Positions 12,000 through 23,682 of a DNA stretch of 64,000 nucleotides are shown in pieces; within the stretch, counting starts at the first letter, position 1; the number at the start of each line of letters is the position of its first letter. The stretch comes from Leptobrachium leishanense (taxonomy: Eukaryota > Chordata > Amphibia > Anura > Megophryidae): contig CM019063.1 in the NCBI GenBank assembly GCA_009667805.1, positions 89,617,877-89,681,876 on the forward strand, in the 5' to 3' direction. Below the pieces are notes generated by a model that saw only the letters and a list, made by a program, of their open reading frames with translations, did not search any database and was not told where the DNA came from. Made by a program: the position numbers and the translations under genes.

Positions 12000-13266
12000 C
12001 CACCACACACACCGATCTCGCCCTTCTTTTACCCCTTTGATAAATAATCTTCCATTAATTCAGCATCGAGCTCCCAAGTCACTGGTCTTGATGTGACAGG
12101 GGGAAGAGGAGGTTAGACACTTGAGCAAGAATACAGCTAAACCCATGTCTCAGGGCAAGTGCAATGACAACCACTGGCTAGAGCTGGGCATGAATTTGGG
12201 GTTACAGCTATTCAGAAGGGAAGCTCCGCTCAACTTCGGGGAATTACAAACCAGCGGCCGTATGACGCTGGCCGACTATTTTTGTTATCTACAGCTCTCG
12301 GATTTTGCCCAGGCTCTGGAAACCAGACAGGCCGCCACCAACTCTCTTACGCCTTTTGAATCGCTGTACTCTAAAGCATCTTTGTTGAAATCGCTGATCT
12401 CAACCCTTTACCTCACCCTGGTCTCCGGCTCCTCAGAGTGGCGGCCGCTGCATTACACGCACCGCTGGGAACGCGATGTGGGAGATACTCTTTCTGGTGA
12501 AGACTGGGAAGACATTTGGGACAATGTGGCTCATTGTTCCAATATTGTAGCGCACCAGGAACAAGCGTTTAAAACTTTATTTTGATGGTACACCTCCCCT
12601 ACGCAGCTTTCTCACATGGGTTGTTGTCCCACGAATCTGTTTTGGAGGGGCTGTGGGGCCACGGGCTAATTTTACCATACTGTATGTGGTGGACATTCCC
12701 ACATATTCAAGGGTTTTGGTCACGGATTCACGGCCTAATGCGGACATTGCTGGGCTGTCCAGTGAACTTGAATCCCTTGATTTTCTTGCTTCATAGGTCT
12801 CGGGAGACTTTGACAAGACCGGAGAACAAACATCTTCACAAAATGGCCCTGGCCGCTAGGAGGGTCTTGGCGCAAAGGTGGACAGCACTCTCCCGGCAAT
12901 GAAATGGGTGCAGATTAATATTCAGGACAATATGTCCGTGGACCGACTGTCCGCTATGGTCCATGAAACACTGCCACAATTTTATTGCAATTGGTCCCCT
13001 TGGCTGGATTTTGAGTCTGACTAAGGGGTGTATGGGGTAGGAGCCTGTAAGGGTATATTTCTATGCCGGAACACGGCCATGATTGGGATGGTGCCCCGCT
13101 CTCCCTCCTTGATTCTTTTTTCTTTGTCTGTCTCTCGTTTTGTGTATTTGTACCTGTGTTTATTCTTACAAAAGTGTGGTATCTGCTGGCACAATGTTAA
13201 TTTTGCCTCCTTCGGGCGGGTGATTATTATTACTGGCACTTTGAAAATCAAAATAAAGAATTATTA
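12000..13266 (+). mobile_element. L1/Tx1-like LINE, 5'-truncated, degraded
   Basis: Translation of 12121-12585 gives the C-terminal part of an L1/Tx1 ORF2: MTLADYFCYLQLSDFAQAL, then WERDVGDTLSGEDW. It continues in another frame from 12582 with MWWTFPHIQGFWSRIHGL, the zinc-knuckle region seen intact in the L1 at 31000-37125. An in-frame TGA at 12094-12096 and at least one frameshift near 12580 disable it. An untranslated tail ends in AAAATCAAAATAAAGAATTA. The 5' limit is uncertain. Confidence 0.75.
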
Positions 13267-15495
13267 AAACAAAATTAACTTGTGGTTACTACCTGGAAGC
13301 CTGTTCACAAAGTGATGATCTCAGCTTTCTGGGGGTACTCACAGATAGCAAAAATACACCACCATAATATGGCTTGGGATCCATTTTTTGTGGCAGGAGT
13401 GCTAAAACTTTGAGGACACATTAAATATATAATATATTTATTGCAAATTAATAAAGAAAACATGACCTATCATCTAAACAAAAGATTTACAGAATGTGAG
13501 TCAAATGGGAACCCCCGAAGTGTGGGCGGGGGGCTGCATTCCCACATGTTCCTTCTCGTCTTTACCCCTGCATAGTAGGCCTACTGCCAGAGAGCAAAGT
13601 AGTTTTGTTGCTGAGGTTAAAATACCAAAGGAATTTACCAGAAAGCAGCTCACACTTACAGGCTGCTAAGAACACAAAAATATAGCTATTTTAATAACAA
13701 CTTTGAGATTTATTCAGGTAGATAAAAATCTTGATGTGTATAAATCCTCAGACAGCATCACGGCAATAAATATGTGAATATAGATAACATATGAAATATG
13801 AGATGATGTCAAACCTGATGAAACAGTAAAGAAAATAGAAATAGTGGAAACCATAAAATGTATTAAAAGTCCCTGTATAATAAAATGCTATCAAAAAATA
13901 AATATTTATAGTGTCATAACTGCACATCTACAGGACATTGGTTTTCTATGAAAGTGTTGATGAAAACTAGGGACCCTATTCCCCTCTTCCGATATACAGA
14001 TCAGTTTCAGCCAATATCCTAATGACTGGACAACCGTTTAGCTTTTCACGCATGCTTTTCTTGCTGCTTGGACATAGCGGTACTTACTGTAAATTAACGT
14101 CTACCAAACCTTGTATAGGAGGCATTCATTTGTGCCTGAATGTATAGAATGAGCTTTGCCAAGGTAGCTTCCTTGTTTTTCTATCCTGGTACTGGTATTA
14201 CTCAAAGAAATAACAACTCCCAGAACCATAATTCAATAAAATATACCCCTTAATAAATCCAATCCTTACCTCATCCCACAGTGGATTGGGCAATACAATG
14301 TTCTTCTGGCTGCAAGCTGCAGGAGAGTAGGAACAACTAGTTCCCATTGTTTCTCTGCTGCTCCTCTGTGATACTTTGACTGCAAGGTCACGCAGAGCTT
14401 GCAGCAGTGATCCGCTGAGCTTCATGCAGTCCTATGGATTCCAGGAGTTAATACCTGCGCAAACGAATGGGGCTGCTGCCAGTATCACTCTGTGCCTGCA
14501 TTTCATTCCGAGGCCAGCCACTAATAAAACGGCTGATGCTGAACAGGTGTGTTAAAAAGGAGCCAGTAAGGAAAATTGAATGGCACCGATTTATACTCTT
14601 ATCGGCTCCCTTTTAGCATCCAGAGAGGAGGAGCACCTTAGGTCTAGAAAGGGTAGGCGCATAACAGGATGCTGATCCAGGTTTTGTGCCCAGATGGTTT
14701 GACACAAGGTTGTAAACAGAATCAAACCAATGGTCTGACAACACAATCACCTGTCACCTGTGATACTAATGTGCTTCATTGCTGAGGTGAGTGAGAAGGA
14801 AATATACAATAAATATTTTTTCACTGTGAATTTACCTTGAAAGGCAATTGTAATTACCTGGACATTAAAAATAAGATAAAAGGCACAGCAATAAAACCCA
14901 CAGTAATGTGCAGTGTGTATGAGCGTATCACAGAGTACCACAGCTACCAGTAACTTGGTAGAACAAGCGGATTACGACTGGTATTAAAGTAGGTGCACAA
15001 AGCATTTTAATGCCACTATGAGTGGGAACAATCACTGACTGAGAGACTCACTCTGGAGTCCATAGGACTACATTGAGTGTCACTGTGGAAGTTGCGCAAG
15101 ATCTCTTAAATGAGCTCTCACACCACGCAAGATCTGGTGGAAGGACACCGAAGAACTGTTTTACCTCAGTATCCTTACGGTTTATTGCAAGATGGAAGAC
15201 CAGTGTGGTGATTTTTGTCGGTCTGGTAGGCGAGTTTAGAGGTAGAGGGTTATTTTTTTCTGGATGTAAAGTGATTTTCCTCTCGTGTCATATTTTAAAA
15301 TTTCTTTGCGCTTGCAGCAAGTATGATGAGCAATATTGAATCCCTTGTTATTCAAGTGCTAATGCAACTTTTGACCATTCTATTCAATGTGTAGAACGGG
15401 CAAACAATTGATATCCAGGCTGAAAGGCCGATTGGTAATGGAAGTTAATGTTCGTCTTGGAACAGCAAGTGGAGCGGTTATGATTGAGTGAGGAC
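13267..15495. other. Intergenic stretch with no recognised gene
   Basis: No coding frame with family motifs, no terminal repeats and no array could be supported. Small shadow frames are not conserved-looking. Confidence 0.5.
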
Positions 15496-16253
15496 TAGGG
15501 ATGAGCTGTTCGGGTTCGGAGTTCGGGCCGAACTTTGGCAGTTCGAATGTTCGCGAACTTCGAACTTTTTGGGTGTATTTGGTTCGAGTTCGGAAAAAAA
15601 AAAGAAATTTTGAAAAAGTTTAAAAAATGCTTAAAAAATACAAAAAAATCTAGAAATAAAGAGACTCTTTACTGCAGAATATTATAAGCAACGGTTTATT
15701 AGATATTGAATTAAAAAATAATGTCTAGGTGCAAAGATTCTCACCTCTAAATGACCTTTTTTTTTCAAACGGCATAACAACAACAGATGTTTTAGTCTGG
15801 TCTAATCAATTTGATACATTTTATGTAGAATGAAGGTGTGGGGTGTCTGCTTCTGTTCTGAGTGAGTAATTTCCCTCCTAAAACTTCCTAATATGCTATA
15901 TTTAACTGCTGTGTGAAAAAATACAAAATTTCCTCATTGCCCGCTTTTAACAGCTAAAGCAATGTTATTTTTCACCTCGGGATTAAACATTCACAGGGTT
16001 ATTCAGAGAGCAGTGAAAAGCAGGAGAATAACTGGAGAATGGAAAATTCTAGGTCAAAATAGCCAAACCAGAAAAATTCTCCCATTTATCTCACTTTCCA
16101 AATCGGCTATTTGGTCTAGATTGTTCTCTTCTCCTGCCAGTTCTCCTGGCTTTCACCTCTCTCTCAGGGTTGTTCAGAGAAAGGTGAAAACCAGGAGAAT
16201 GGCAGGAAAAGAGAACAATCTGGACCAAATAGCCGATTTGGAAAGTGAGATAA

Positions 16254-16679
16254 GGCTAGGGTCAGACTAACGCATTTTTCACAGCGACCGTCAAAAAGTG
16301 CATCCGAACGCATTGCTGGATTTTTTCACGGAATGCGCGAAAACGGTCATACGATGCGCATTTTTGTGCGTGATTTTTTACGGATCCAAACCAGGAAACT
16401 TTGGGTGTCTGGACGTTATGTTGGCCGGACATGAGCAGGGACTGACGTCTCCAAATCACACACACACGCCGCTAGTGGACGCAGCGCACTCTGTACGTTC
16501 GTAATAGCGGTTCTGCGTTCTCGAAAAAATGCGTTCATTTTCCACTTGCGTTGCGCAGCCGGACTTTCGTGCGACCGTACTTCGTATATTGGCCATCATT
16601 GCCCGTCATTTGCGGCTAGTGCGGCCGTGATTAAGTGCGCCTGATCGCACGTTAAAAATTCGCTAGTCTGTCCCTAGCC
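16254..16679. mobile_element. PIF/Harbinger MITE, copy H1
   Basis: Ends GGCTAGGGTCAGACTA and its near complement, flanked by TAA at 16251-16253 and 16680-16682. The uninterrupted host sequence (GAGATAAATGGGAG) is seen in copy F2 near 38554, which proves insertion with a 3-bp TAA duplication as expected for Harbinger. Length 426 bp, CpG-rich interior, no gene. Confidence 0.88.
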
Positions 16680-16718
16680 TAAATGGGAGAATTTTTCTGG
16701 TTTGGCTATTTTGACCTA

Positions 16719-17607
16719 CAGGGTTATCCAAAGAGCTCCGAATTGCTTGAGAAAGGTAACGAACGCTGAAAATCAGCGTTCGGTTACCTTTCCTGGCCAT
16801 TCGGCTATCCAGAGAGCAGGCAATTCGCCAAATCCTGGCGAATTTCCTGCACATACGGTGCCTGTTCGGTGCCTGTTCGAGGGCAGTGAAATCCCCATGA
16901 AAAGCACTGCTTCGGCTATTCAGAGAACACAAACCAGCAGTGAAAGGTTCCCCTGATGCCCTGCCATTCGGTGGTTTCAGTCGGCAAGTTAATTCAGGAG
17001 AATCCCATAGGCTTCAATGTTAAAAATATTCCCGTTTTAATTCAATATCTAATAAACCGTTCATTATAAAATTTTGCAGCAAAAAGTCTCTTTATTTATA
17101 GATTTTTTAGGATACTTTAAGCATTTTTCTGAATTATTATTATTTTTTTTAAAGTCCGATTTTTTTTTTCAAGTTTACTTATTTTTTCTGTAACAGCCCT
17201 TTTTATTATCATTCCCTGGACCTCCTGTGTAAATTTCAGACATTTACGCTCCGTAGTTTCTTTGCAAACAGCGTTTCTTTTTCACACAATCATACAAACG
17301 GTTTTGCTAATTTATTCACCTCCCTCGTCTGCGGTCTCAGCTGCGATCGGCTCCTGCTCGGGCTTTTTCCGTGGTTTTCGCAGGTTAATCCAGATGTTTT
17401 TGGGGGTTTTCTGCGTGCATTCGGTCGGTTTTGCGGTTAGTTTTCGTCAGGTTTGCGGCAGCCTTTCCCTGCAATTCGGGGTCCCTGTGGTGCTTGCTGA
17501 ATACACCGCAGGGTCACCGAAATGGGATCGGCAAAAGGAACCGAATTGAAGAGAACGAAAAGTCACCGAACGTGCGGTGACTTTTCGAATCTTTTTGATT
17601 AACCCTG
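16719..17607 (+). mobile_element. Family Q element (CAGGGTTATT ends), copy 1
   Basis: Flanked by CTA on both sides (16716-16718, 17608-17610) with the host F sequence resuming as CTAGAATTTTCC. Left subterminal hairpin: GGTAAC-GAACGCTGA against TCAGCGTTCGGTTACC near 16757-16792. Right subterminal hairpin: GAAAAGTCACCG against CGGTGACTTTTC near 17556-17587. The interior has an AT-rich block and a GC-rich block. No transposase. The 3-bp TSD does not fix the superfamily. Confidence 0.8.
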
Positions 17608-17667
17608 CTAGAATTTTCCATTCTCCAGTAATTCTCCTGCTCTTCACCGCTCTCGGAATAACCCTGA

Positions 17668-18085
17668 CAGGGTTATTCAGAGAAAGGTGAAACTCAGGAG
17701 AATGACTGAAGAGAAAATTGTAGGTCAGAATAGCGTCAATGGTTTTTTTCTTTGTTATTTTTACTCTGTTCGACGGTATGTTGACTATTTCCGGCAGCTG
17801 GTTGGCGCTGTGTTCTGCGGATCGTCGGCTTCTGCGGATCGTCGTTTTTTTTTTTGCGGTTTTGTGGCGGATGGTCGGCTTTTTTCGGATGCCTGCGGTG
17901 ATTTTTCAGTGGTTTTGTGGCAATCTTTCCATTCGAGACAGTGGTTTTGCGGCGGATTATCAGATGCGGTCGGTGGATTTTCCCTGTACTTCAGGGACCC
18001 TGCAGGGAATTTAATTACCCGAAGTGTGGAGAACGAGAGAGCACCGAAATGTCTGTGACGTTTCGGTGCTCTCTGAATAACTCTG
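17668..18085. mobile_element. Q/F-related short element with subterminal hairpin
   Basis: Starts CAGGGTTATTCAGAGAAAGG and ends GAATAACTCTG. A hairpin GAGAGCACCGAAA / TTTCGGTGCTCTC lies just inside the right end (18030-18075). The left 65 bp also occur in P2 just before 37494, so it may be part of the P composite. Confidence 0.6.
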
Positions 18086-19330
18086 ATAGTAGGTGCCAAA
18101 ACATTGAATTATTACCACTCCAAATGGAAAAGACCTCTATTTTATATCCTAATTGGCAATAATTAAAGAGGGGAATTTATACCTTTTGAATGGAATGTGA
18201 AAGAAGAATGTGGATACAGTTTATCTACAAGGCATCTCAGAGGGCAGACAAGGTGACTGAGCTTGAATATGCACCTCAGATGCTCCGAGTTTGCAGCTCA
18301 CAGTGGCTAGAGATATCTTGTGGTTTAATATGTGCTTTTGAGACATGGAATTCAAAGAACCATTTTTTTCTATGACGTGCATTTATGTTTGTGACAATCA
18401 GTAACAAAGTCAGATTTTGTAGGTTTAACTTTTCAGGTTTAAATCTACAAACCTAACCTTGATCTCAAATGTGTAGGGAATAGAATACAATATGTCACAT
18501 TTTAAAATTGTTTAGCACTAAAGCTATGTATGCAATAAGGAACATTGAAATAAAACAACATAAGTACAAAAATATATAAATCCCTAAAAAAATAAAATAA
18601 AAGCTGGAACAGCTAGCAAAGTTGCATTGCTGAAAATAAAGTACATTATAGAAATGTGCAATTCTTTTCGTAACAAATAGGTTTTATCCGAATTTTTGCT
18701 TATTCATAGATCCGGACTAATAAAAGAAGGAACGATAATAACTAAAATATCACAATCCGAATAGACGACAGAACCATCATCTGAAAATAAGTGAATGGAA
18801 TAGTCGATAGACGAAAGACCGAAAATCCGAGTTGACGGAACGAAAAGATTAAAAATAACGAATGCATTATATTTCTTTCGCATTCATTCTGATCCATTTT
18901 ATTTTTCGGATGGGTGGTGTTATTGTCTATCTCTGGCCAATTGGCTTGTTTTTTTTGTGTCTCAGTCAGACTGCATTCCAGGGAAGGGTATTGTTTTTTT
19001 CTTTCTGTAGTCGGACGTGTGAGACTGAGAGAGTAACTGGTAGTAGTACTGGTCAAGCTCTCTGATTGGCTGCACTGACAGGAAAGTTTGTGTGCAGTGC
19101 ATTGTGCAGCAATTAATAACATTTGTTTCTTCCTAAATCCCCAGTCTATAGAACACAATACATATGATTAACTAAAAACAATTTTTGGGGCATGGCTGGA
19201 TGCCGGGGTGAGAGGATGTAGGCTGCCTGAGCTCTGTCCTGCGTTGGACTTCTTGATGACATTATGGTGAATGTGAATGTGATTAACCTTTCCCCTCGTC
19301 ACTGAGGAGTCTTCCTAATTACCCCCGTGG
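18086..19330. other. Unannotated stretch, one possible hAT end
   Basis: At 18649 TAGAAATGTGCAATTCTTTT resembles the TAGACATGTGCA hAT ends seen at 3835; the partner end was not found. Nothing else can be supported. Confidence 0.4.
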
Positions 19331-19337
19331 GTCTATG

Positions 19338-19745
19338 GAGCTCTGTGTTACGCTCATACACACCGCGCATTGCTGTGAGTTTTATTGCTGTGGAGCTCTG
19401 TGATACGCTCATACACACTGCTCATTACTGTGAGTTTAATTGCTGTGGAGCTCTGTGATACGCTCATACACACTGCGCATTACTGTGAGTTTTATTGCTG
19501 TGGAGCTCTGTGATACGCTCATACACACTGCTCCTTACTGTGAGTTTTATTGCTGTGGAGCTCTGTGATACGCTCATATATAATGCTCATTACTGTGAGT
19601 TTTATTGCTGTGGAGCTATGTGATACACTCATACACACAGCACATTACTGAGTTTTTGTGCTGTGGAGCTCCGATACGCTCATATACACCGCACATTACT
19701 GTGAGTTTTATTGCAGTGGAGCTCTGTAATGTGCAGTGTGTACAA
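19338..19745. repeat. 55-bp tandem repeat, 7-8 copies
   Basis: The motif GTGGAGCTCTGTGATACGCT recurs with spacing of 55 bp (starts near 19338, 19393, 19448, 19503, 19558, 19613) and then 53 bp twice (19666, 19719). Units also share TACTGTGAGTTTTATTGC. Some end units are diverged. Confidence 0.92.
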
Positions 19746-20126
19746 GTGTATCAGTAATGTACAGCATCTTATAAACCTGAAAAGTGATCGTCAGTTTCCC
19801 ACATTTACAACAAGGACTGTCTGTGCTGTGGCGCAGCCTCAGCTGCAATGAGTGAGTGATGGATGCTGCAGCAAAGCGGTGGCCATCTGTAAGTCTGGAG
19901 GGGGCACAATGGATTCCCCCAATTTGCTGCTGGGCCCGAGTGGAGTTTCTAACTCAGTAAAACCATTATTTAGAAAATTGTGTGAATAAATAATTTCTTT
20001 AAAACAACAGTGTACATGTCAGTTTTTTGGGGGGGAGTTTGACCTTTTGTGGGCATGGTACAAGGGGCCCCAGGATTTCCTATTGCCCGGGGGCCCCATT
20101 AATAGTCAGTTCGCTCCTGCTGTCAG

Positions 20127-20402
20127 CCAAGATTCGGCCAAATGCAGCAAAGTTGTTTGGACGGCGCTTCACAGTACTGCTGGACAATGATCTAAAACAC
20201 ACTGCGAAAGCAACACAGGAGTTTTTGAAGGAAACAAAGTGAAATATTCTGCAATGGCCGAGTCAATCACCTGATCTCAACCCAATTGAGCAGCATTTCA
20301 CTTACCGCAGGAAAAACTAAAGGCAGAAAGACCCACATACAAAGAACAACTGAAGACAGCTGCAGTTAGAGCCTGGCAAAGCATCAGAAAGGAGGAAACC
20401 AA
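20127..20402 (+). pseudogene. Tc1-like transposase fragment
   Basis: Reads KIRPNAAKLFGRRFTVLLDN, then DLKHTAKATQEFLKE, so the second catalytic D is kept. A premature TGA follows at 20240-20242 where Tc1 normally has a tryptophan codon. It then continues with [16 protein letters not shown], so the catalytic E is also visible. The N-terminal half and first D are missing. Inactive relic. Confidence 0.85.
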
Positions 20403-20635
20403 CAGGGTTATTCAAAGAGATCCGAATGGCTGGAGAAAGGTAACCGAATGCTGAAAATCAGCGTTCGGTTACCTTTCTTGGCCATTCGGCCAGTGGCGTA
20501 GCGTGGGGGGGCTGGGGGGGCCGTGGCCCCGGGCGCAGTTTTCTTAAGGATGCATAATTTCAAAAGAAATTTGCGCCCCTAAAACTTGTGGCCCGGACTG
20601 ACCCGCCGGGCCCTCGGGCGCCGCCCAAGGGCCCA

Positions 20636-20922
20636 CGGGTTGAGGGGACCCAGATGCCGGGCAGCGGGAGTGCCTGCCGGCTGCCCGGTCCTGAACAGTG
20701 AGTCCGTCCTGTTGAAGGGGAGGTGGCTGCGTCCAGGCGCAGGTCACGTGTTCCGTCTAATCAGGTGGTACTGAGTCTCTGTACCACCTGACTGGCCGGA
20801 CCGCGTGACCTGCGCACGCATGCAGCCGCCTCCCCTTCAACAGGACAGACTCGCACGCTGTTCAGGACCGGGCAGCCGGCAGGCACTCCCGCTGCCCGGC
20901 ATCTGGGTCCCCTCAACCGCTG
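20636..20922. repeat. Large GC-rich palindrome in the hAT element
   Basis: Two arms of about 135 bp, sharing GGGCAGCGGGAGTGCCTGCC and CAACAGGAC/GTCCTGTTG, face each other around GGTGGTACTGAG...GTACCACC near 20763-20787. Confidence 0.85.
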
Positions 20923-20933
20923 CTGGATCCGGA

Positions 20934-21690
20934 GCTGGGGCAATATCCAGGTGAGAGCTGGGGCAAATCCATGAGCTGGGGCAAATCCATGTGCTGGGGC
21001 AAATCCATGTGTGAGCTGGGGCATTTCCATGAGCTGGGGCATTTCCATGAGCTGGGGCAAATCCATGAGCTGGGGCAAATCCATGTGCTGGGGCAAATCC
21101 ATGAGCTGGGACAAATCCATGTGCTGGGGCAAATCCATGTGTGAGCTGGGGCATTTCCATGAGCTGGGGCAAATCCATGAGCTGGGGCATTTCCATGAGC
21201 TGGAAAAAATCCATGTGTGAGCTGGGGCAAATCTATGTGCTGGGGCAGTATCCATGAGCTGGGGCAAATCCATGAGCTGGGGCAAATCCATGTGTGAGCT
21301 GGGGCAAATCCATGAGCTGGGGCAAATCCATGAGCTGGGGCAAATCCATGTGCTGGGGCAGTATCCATGAGCTGGGGCAAATCCATGAGCTGGGGCAAAT
21401 CCATGTGTGAGCTGGGGCATTTCCATGAGCTGGGGCATTTCCATGAGCTGGGGCAAATCCATGTGTGAGCTGGGGCAAATCCATGAACTGGGGCAAATCC
21501 ATGAGCTGGGGCAGTATCCATAAACTGGGGCAAATCCATGAACTGGGGCAAATCCATGTGTGAGCTGGGGCAATATCCATGTGTGAGCTGGGGCAAATCC
21601 ATGTGTGAGCTGGGGCAATATTCATGTGAGAGCTGGGGCAAATCCATGTGTGAGCTGGGGCAATATTCATGTGAGAGCTGGGGCAATATC
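20934..21690. repeat. Minisatellite of the same unit as in the Helitron
   Basis: About 40 units of GAGCTGGGGCAAATCCAT, with variants ATTTCCATGAGCTGGGGC and GCAGTATCCATGAGC. The unit is the reverse complement of TGCCCCAGCTCATGGATTT in the Helitron at 9062-10516. Long open frames through it are artefacts of the repeat. Confidence 0.95.
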
Positions 21691-22892
21691 GATAACGTGT
21701 CCACAGGTTGGGGGGGGCGCACAATTCTTGGCTGGCCCGGGCGCTGACAACCCACGCTACGCCACTACATTCGGCTATCCAGAGAGCAGGCAATACGCCA
21801 AATCCTGCACATTCGGTGCCTGTTCGAGGGCAGTGAAATTCCCCAAAAAGAGCACTGCTTCGGCTATTCAGAGAACACAAACCAGCAGTGAAAGGTTCCC
21901 GAAATGTCCTGCCATTCGGTGGTTTAATTCGACAGGTTTATTCAGGAGAATCCCATAGGCTTCAATGTTAAATACATTCCCGTTTTAATTAAATATCAAA
22001 TAAACCGTTCATTATAAAATTCTGCAGTAAAGATTCTCTTTATTTATAGATTTTTTAGGATATTTTAATCATTTTTCTGGAATTATTTTTTTTTTTTTTA
22101 ACTTTACTTATTTTTTCTCTAACAGCTCTTTTTATTATCATTCCTTGGACCTCATATGTAAATTTCAGCCATTTTCGCTCAGTAGTTTCTTTGCAAACAG
22201 TGTTTCACTTTTCAAACATTCAAGCAAACTGTTTTCCTAATTTATTCACTGCCCTCTTTTGCGGTGTCGGCTTTTTCCGGCGGCTTCGCTGCGTGTGATC
22301 GGCTCCTGCTCTGGTTTTTCCGGCGTCTTCGACGGGTTAATCCGGATGTTTTTACGGGTTTTCGGCGTGCATTCGCTGGGTTTTCGCCAGGTTTTCGGCG
22401 GGTTTTCGGCAGCTTTTTGCTGCACTTCGACAGCCCTGTGGTGCTTGCTGAATACATCGCAGGGTCGCCGAAATGGGAAAGTCGATTTGCACCGAAATGA
22501 AGAGAACGAAAAGTCACCGAACGTGCGGTGACTTTTCGATTCTCTTTGAATAACCCTGCAAGTCTTTGGTAATAATGTCCATATGTTCCAGACTTCAGGC
22601 AGTCATTGACAGTAAACGATTCTCAAGAAAATATTAAAAATAAACAGTTTATTTAGATTATATTAATTTGTCCAATTACATTGGAGCCCCTGAAAATGGG
22701 GGACTGTGTATAAAAATGGTTGAAGTTTCTAAAATTAGTACTTGATATTTATGTACAACGCCTTGAATTAAAGCTGAAAGTCTGCGCTTCAAATTAATTT
22801 GGATTGTTTCATTTTAATTTTATTCTGGTGGCAAAACGAGCCAAAACTATGAAAATTGTGCCTGCGTCCAAACATATATGGACCTAACTGTA

Positions 22893-23682
22893 TGTAGTGC
22901 TTTAGAGTAATTTAAAGATTTTTATTCTTCGGTCTCCACTTTTGATGCCCGATTTTATTCCTTCACTCCTTACAGGGTTGATTACATTTGTAGGACTAAA
23001 CATACTATTATCCTTTAATTATATCATACATCACTTTTTAATATATATATATATTTATACAGTCTACACACAATAACAGCAGAAATCATTAATTACCACT
23101 TATTATCTAATAACTAGTTGGGGAATGTGTACATTTAATAAGTCCTTATCAGTCAAGTTAGTATTCCATTTTTATGTATTGCTGAAACTACTTCGGTGTT
23201 ATACCAGCCTTATATTCTTTTTCTCTCCTACAGCTTTATAAGTATTTTTAGATGTTAAAGTTGAATAGTTCTTGGATGTATTCCACAAATGGTAACACCG
23301 AACAGAAGGAGCTCAGCTGGCGAGAAGGTAAAACACAGCAGCAAGGAGTAGTAAAAGCAATGAAGTAGAATACACAAGCTCATATAGCAGAGGCTGGGTA
23401 AGTGTCAAACTAATACTGAAGACATGAAAAACAGAATAGGAACATAATTCCATAGCAAACCAGAGGTGAACCATAAAGCCTAATGGACAGGAAAAACAAA
23501 GGTTATACAGCCTCAGGGTGACTAGAAATATGAAAGTGATAAATCATTCAGTCAATGTAATCTTATATTAAAATAAAAAGTATAAAGTGCTTTTCAGGAA
23601 CTAATACAAACACTGATAAGGGAAATATTCCCTCTGTAAGAGACAAAATCATTACAGAAGAAAATGACTACATATTCACCCA
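22893..23682. other. AT-rich stretch with no recognised feature
   Basis: Contains a short TA-rich run near 23040-23055. No gene or terminal repeats seen. Confidence 0.5.

Larger units (their letters stand above)
15994..17666. mobile_element. Long-palindrome (fold-back) element F, copy 1
   Basis: Begins CAGGGTTATTCAGAGAGCAG and ends with its complement (GCTCTCGGAATAACCCTG). Removing the Harbinger insert (16254-16679) and the Q insert (16719-17607), the two halves form one inverted repeat, with paired blocks such as GGAAAATTCTAGGTCAAAAT and CCAAATCGGCTATTTGGTC. The centre near 16165-16180 has a second CAGGGTTGTTCAGAG tip. No coding capacity. Confidence 0.8.
15496..17735 (-). mobile_element. 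TAGGGATGAGC element, copy P1 (one end only)
   Basis: Starts TAGGGATGAGCTGTTCGGGT and runs through TTCGGGCCGAACTTTGG. The whole stretch is the reverse complement of the right end of P2 (39167 back to about 37340), including the same nested palindromic element and the same Harbinger insertion site. It diverges from P2 at about 17735. Neither the opposite end nor a matching TSD was found, so this copy is truncated or rearranged. Confidence 0.75.
20491..21767. mobile_element. Non-autonomous hAT element carrying the minisatellite
   Basis: Ends CAGTGGCGTAGCGTGGG on the left and its complement with one mismatch on the right. An 8-bp TSD CATTCGGC is perfect (20483-20490, 21768-21775), and the surrounding Q sequence continues (GGCTATCCAGAGAGCAGG). 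The left third is a palindrome and the right two thirds a minisatellite. There is no transposase. Confidence 0.9.
20403..22558 (+). mobile_element. Family Q element, copy 2, carrying a nested hAT
   Basis: Same ends and order as copy 1, with hairpins GGTAACCGAATGCTGA/TCAGCGTTCGGTTACC (20440-20473) and GAAAAGTCACCG/CGGTGACTTTTC (22507-22538). TSD is CAA. It is split at CATTCGGC by a hAT element (20491-21767). Without that insert it would be about 870 bp, matching copy 1. Confidence 0.85.
20127..22890 (+). mobile_element. Tc1/mariner remnant interrupted by a Q element
   Basis: A 5'-truncated Tc1: a transposase fragment at 20127-20402, then a Q insertion (20403-22558), then coding resumes with GTCCATATGTTCCAGACTTC and a 3' repeat ending GGACCTAACTG at 22890 before TA. 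The host bases CAA are duplicated on both sides of the Q element (20400-20402, 22559-22561). Confidence 0.85.

Noticed and set aside
20761..21880. Open frames of 200-285 codons on the minus strand at 20.7-21.9 kb
   Set aside because: Same cause: repeat units without stop codons.
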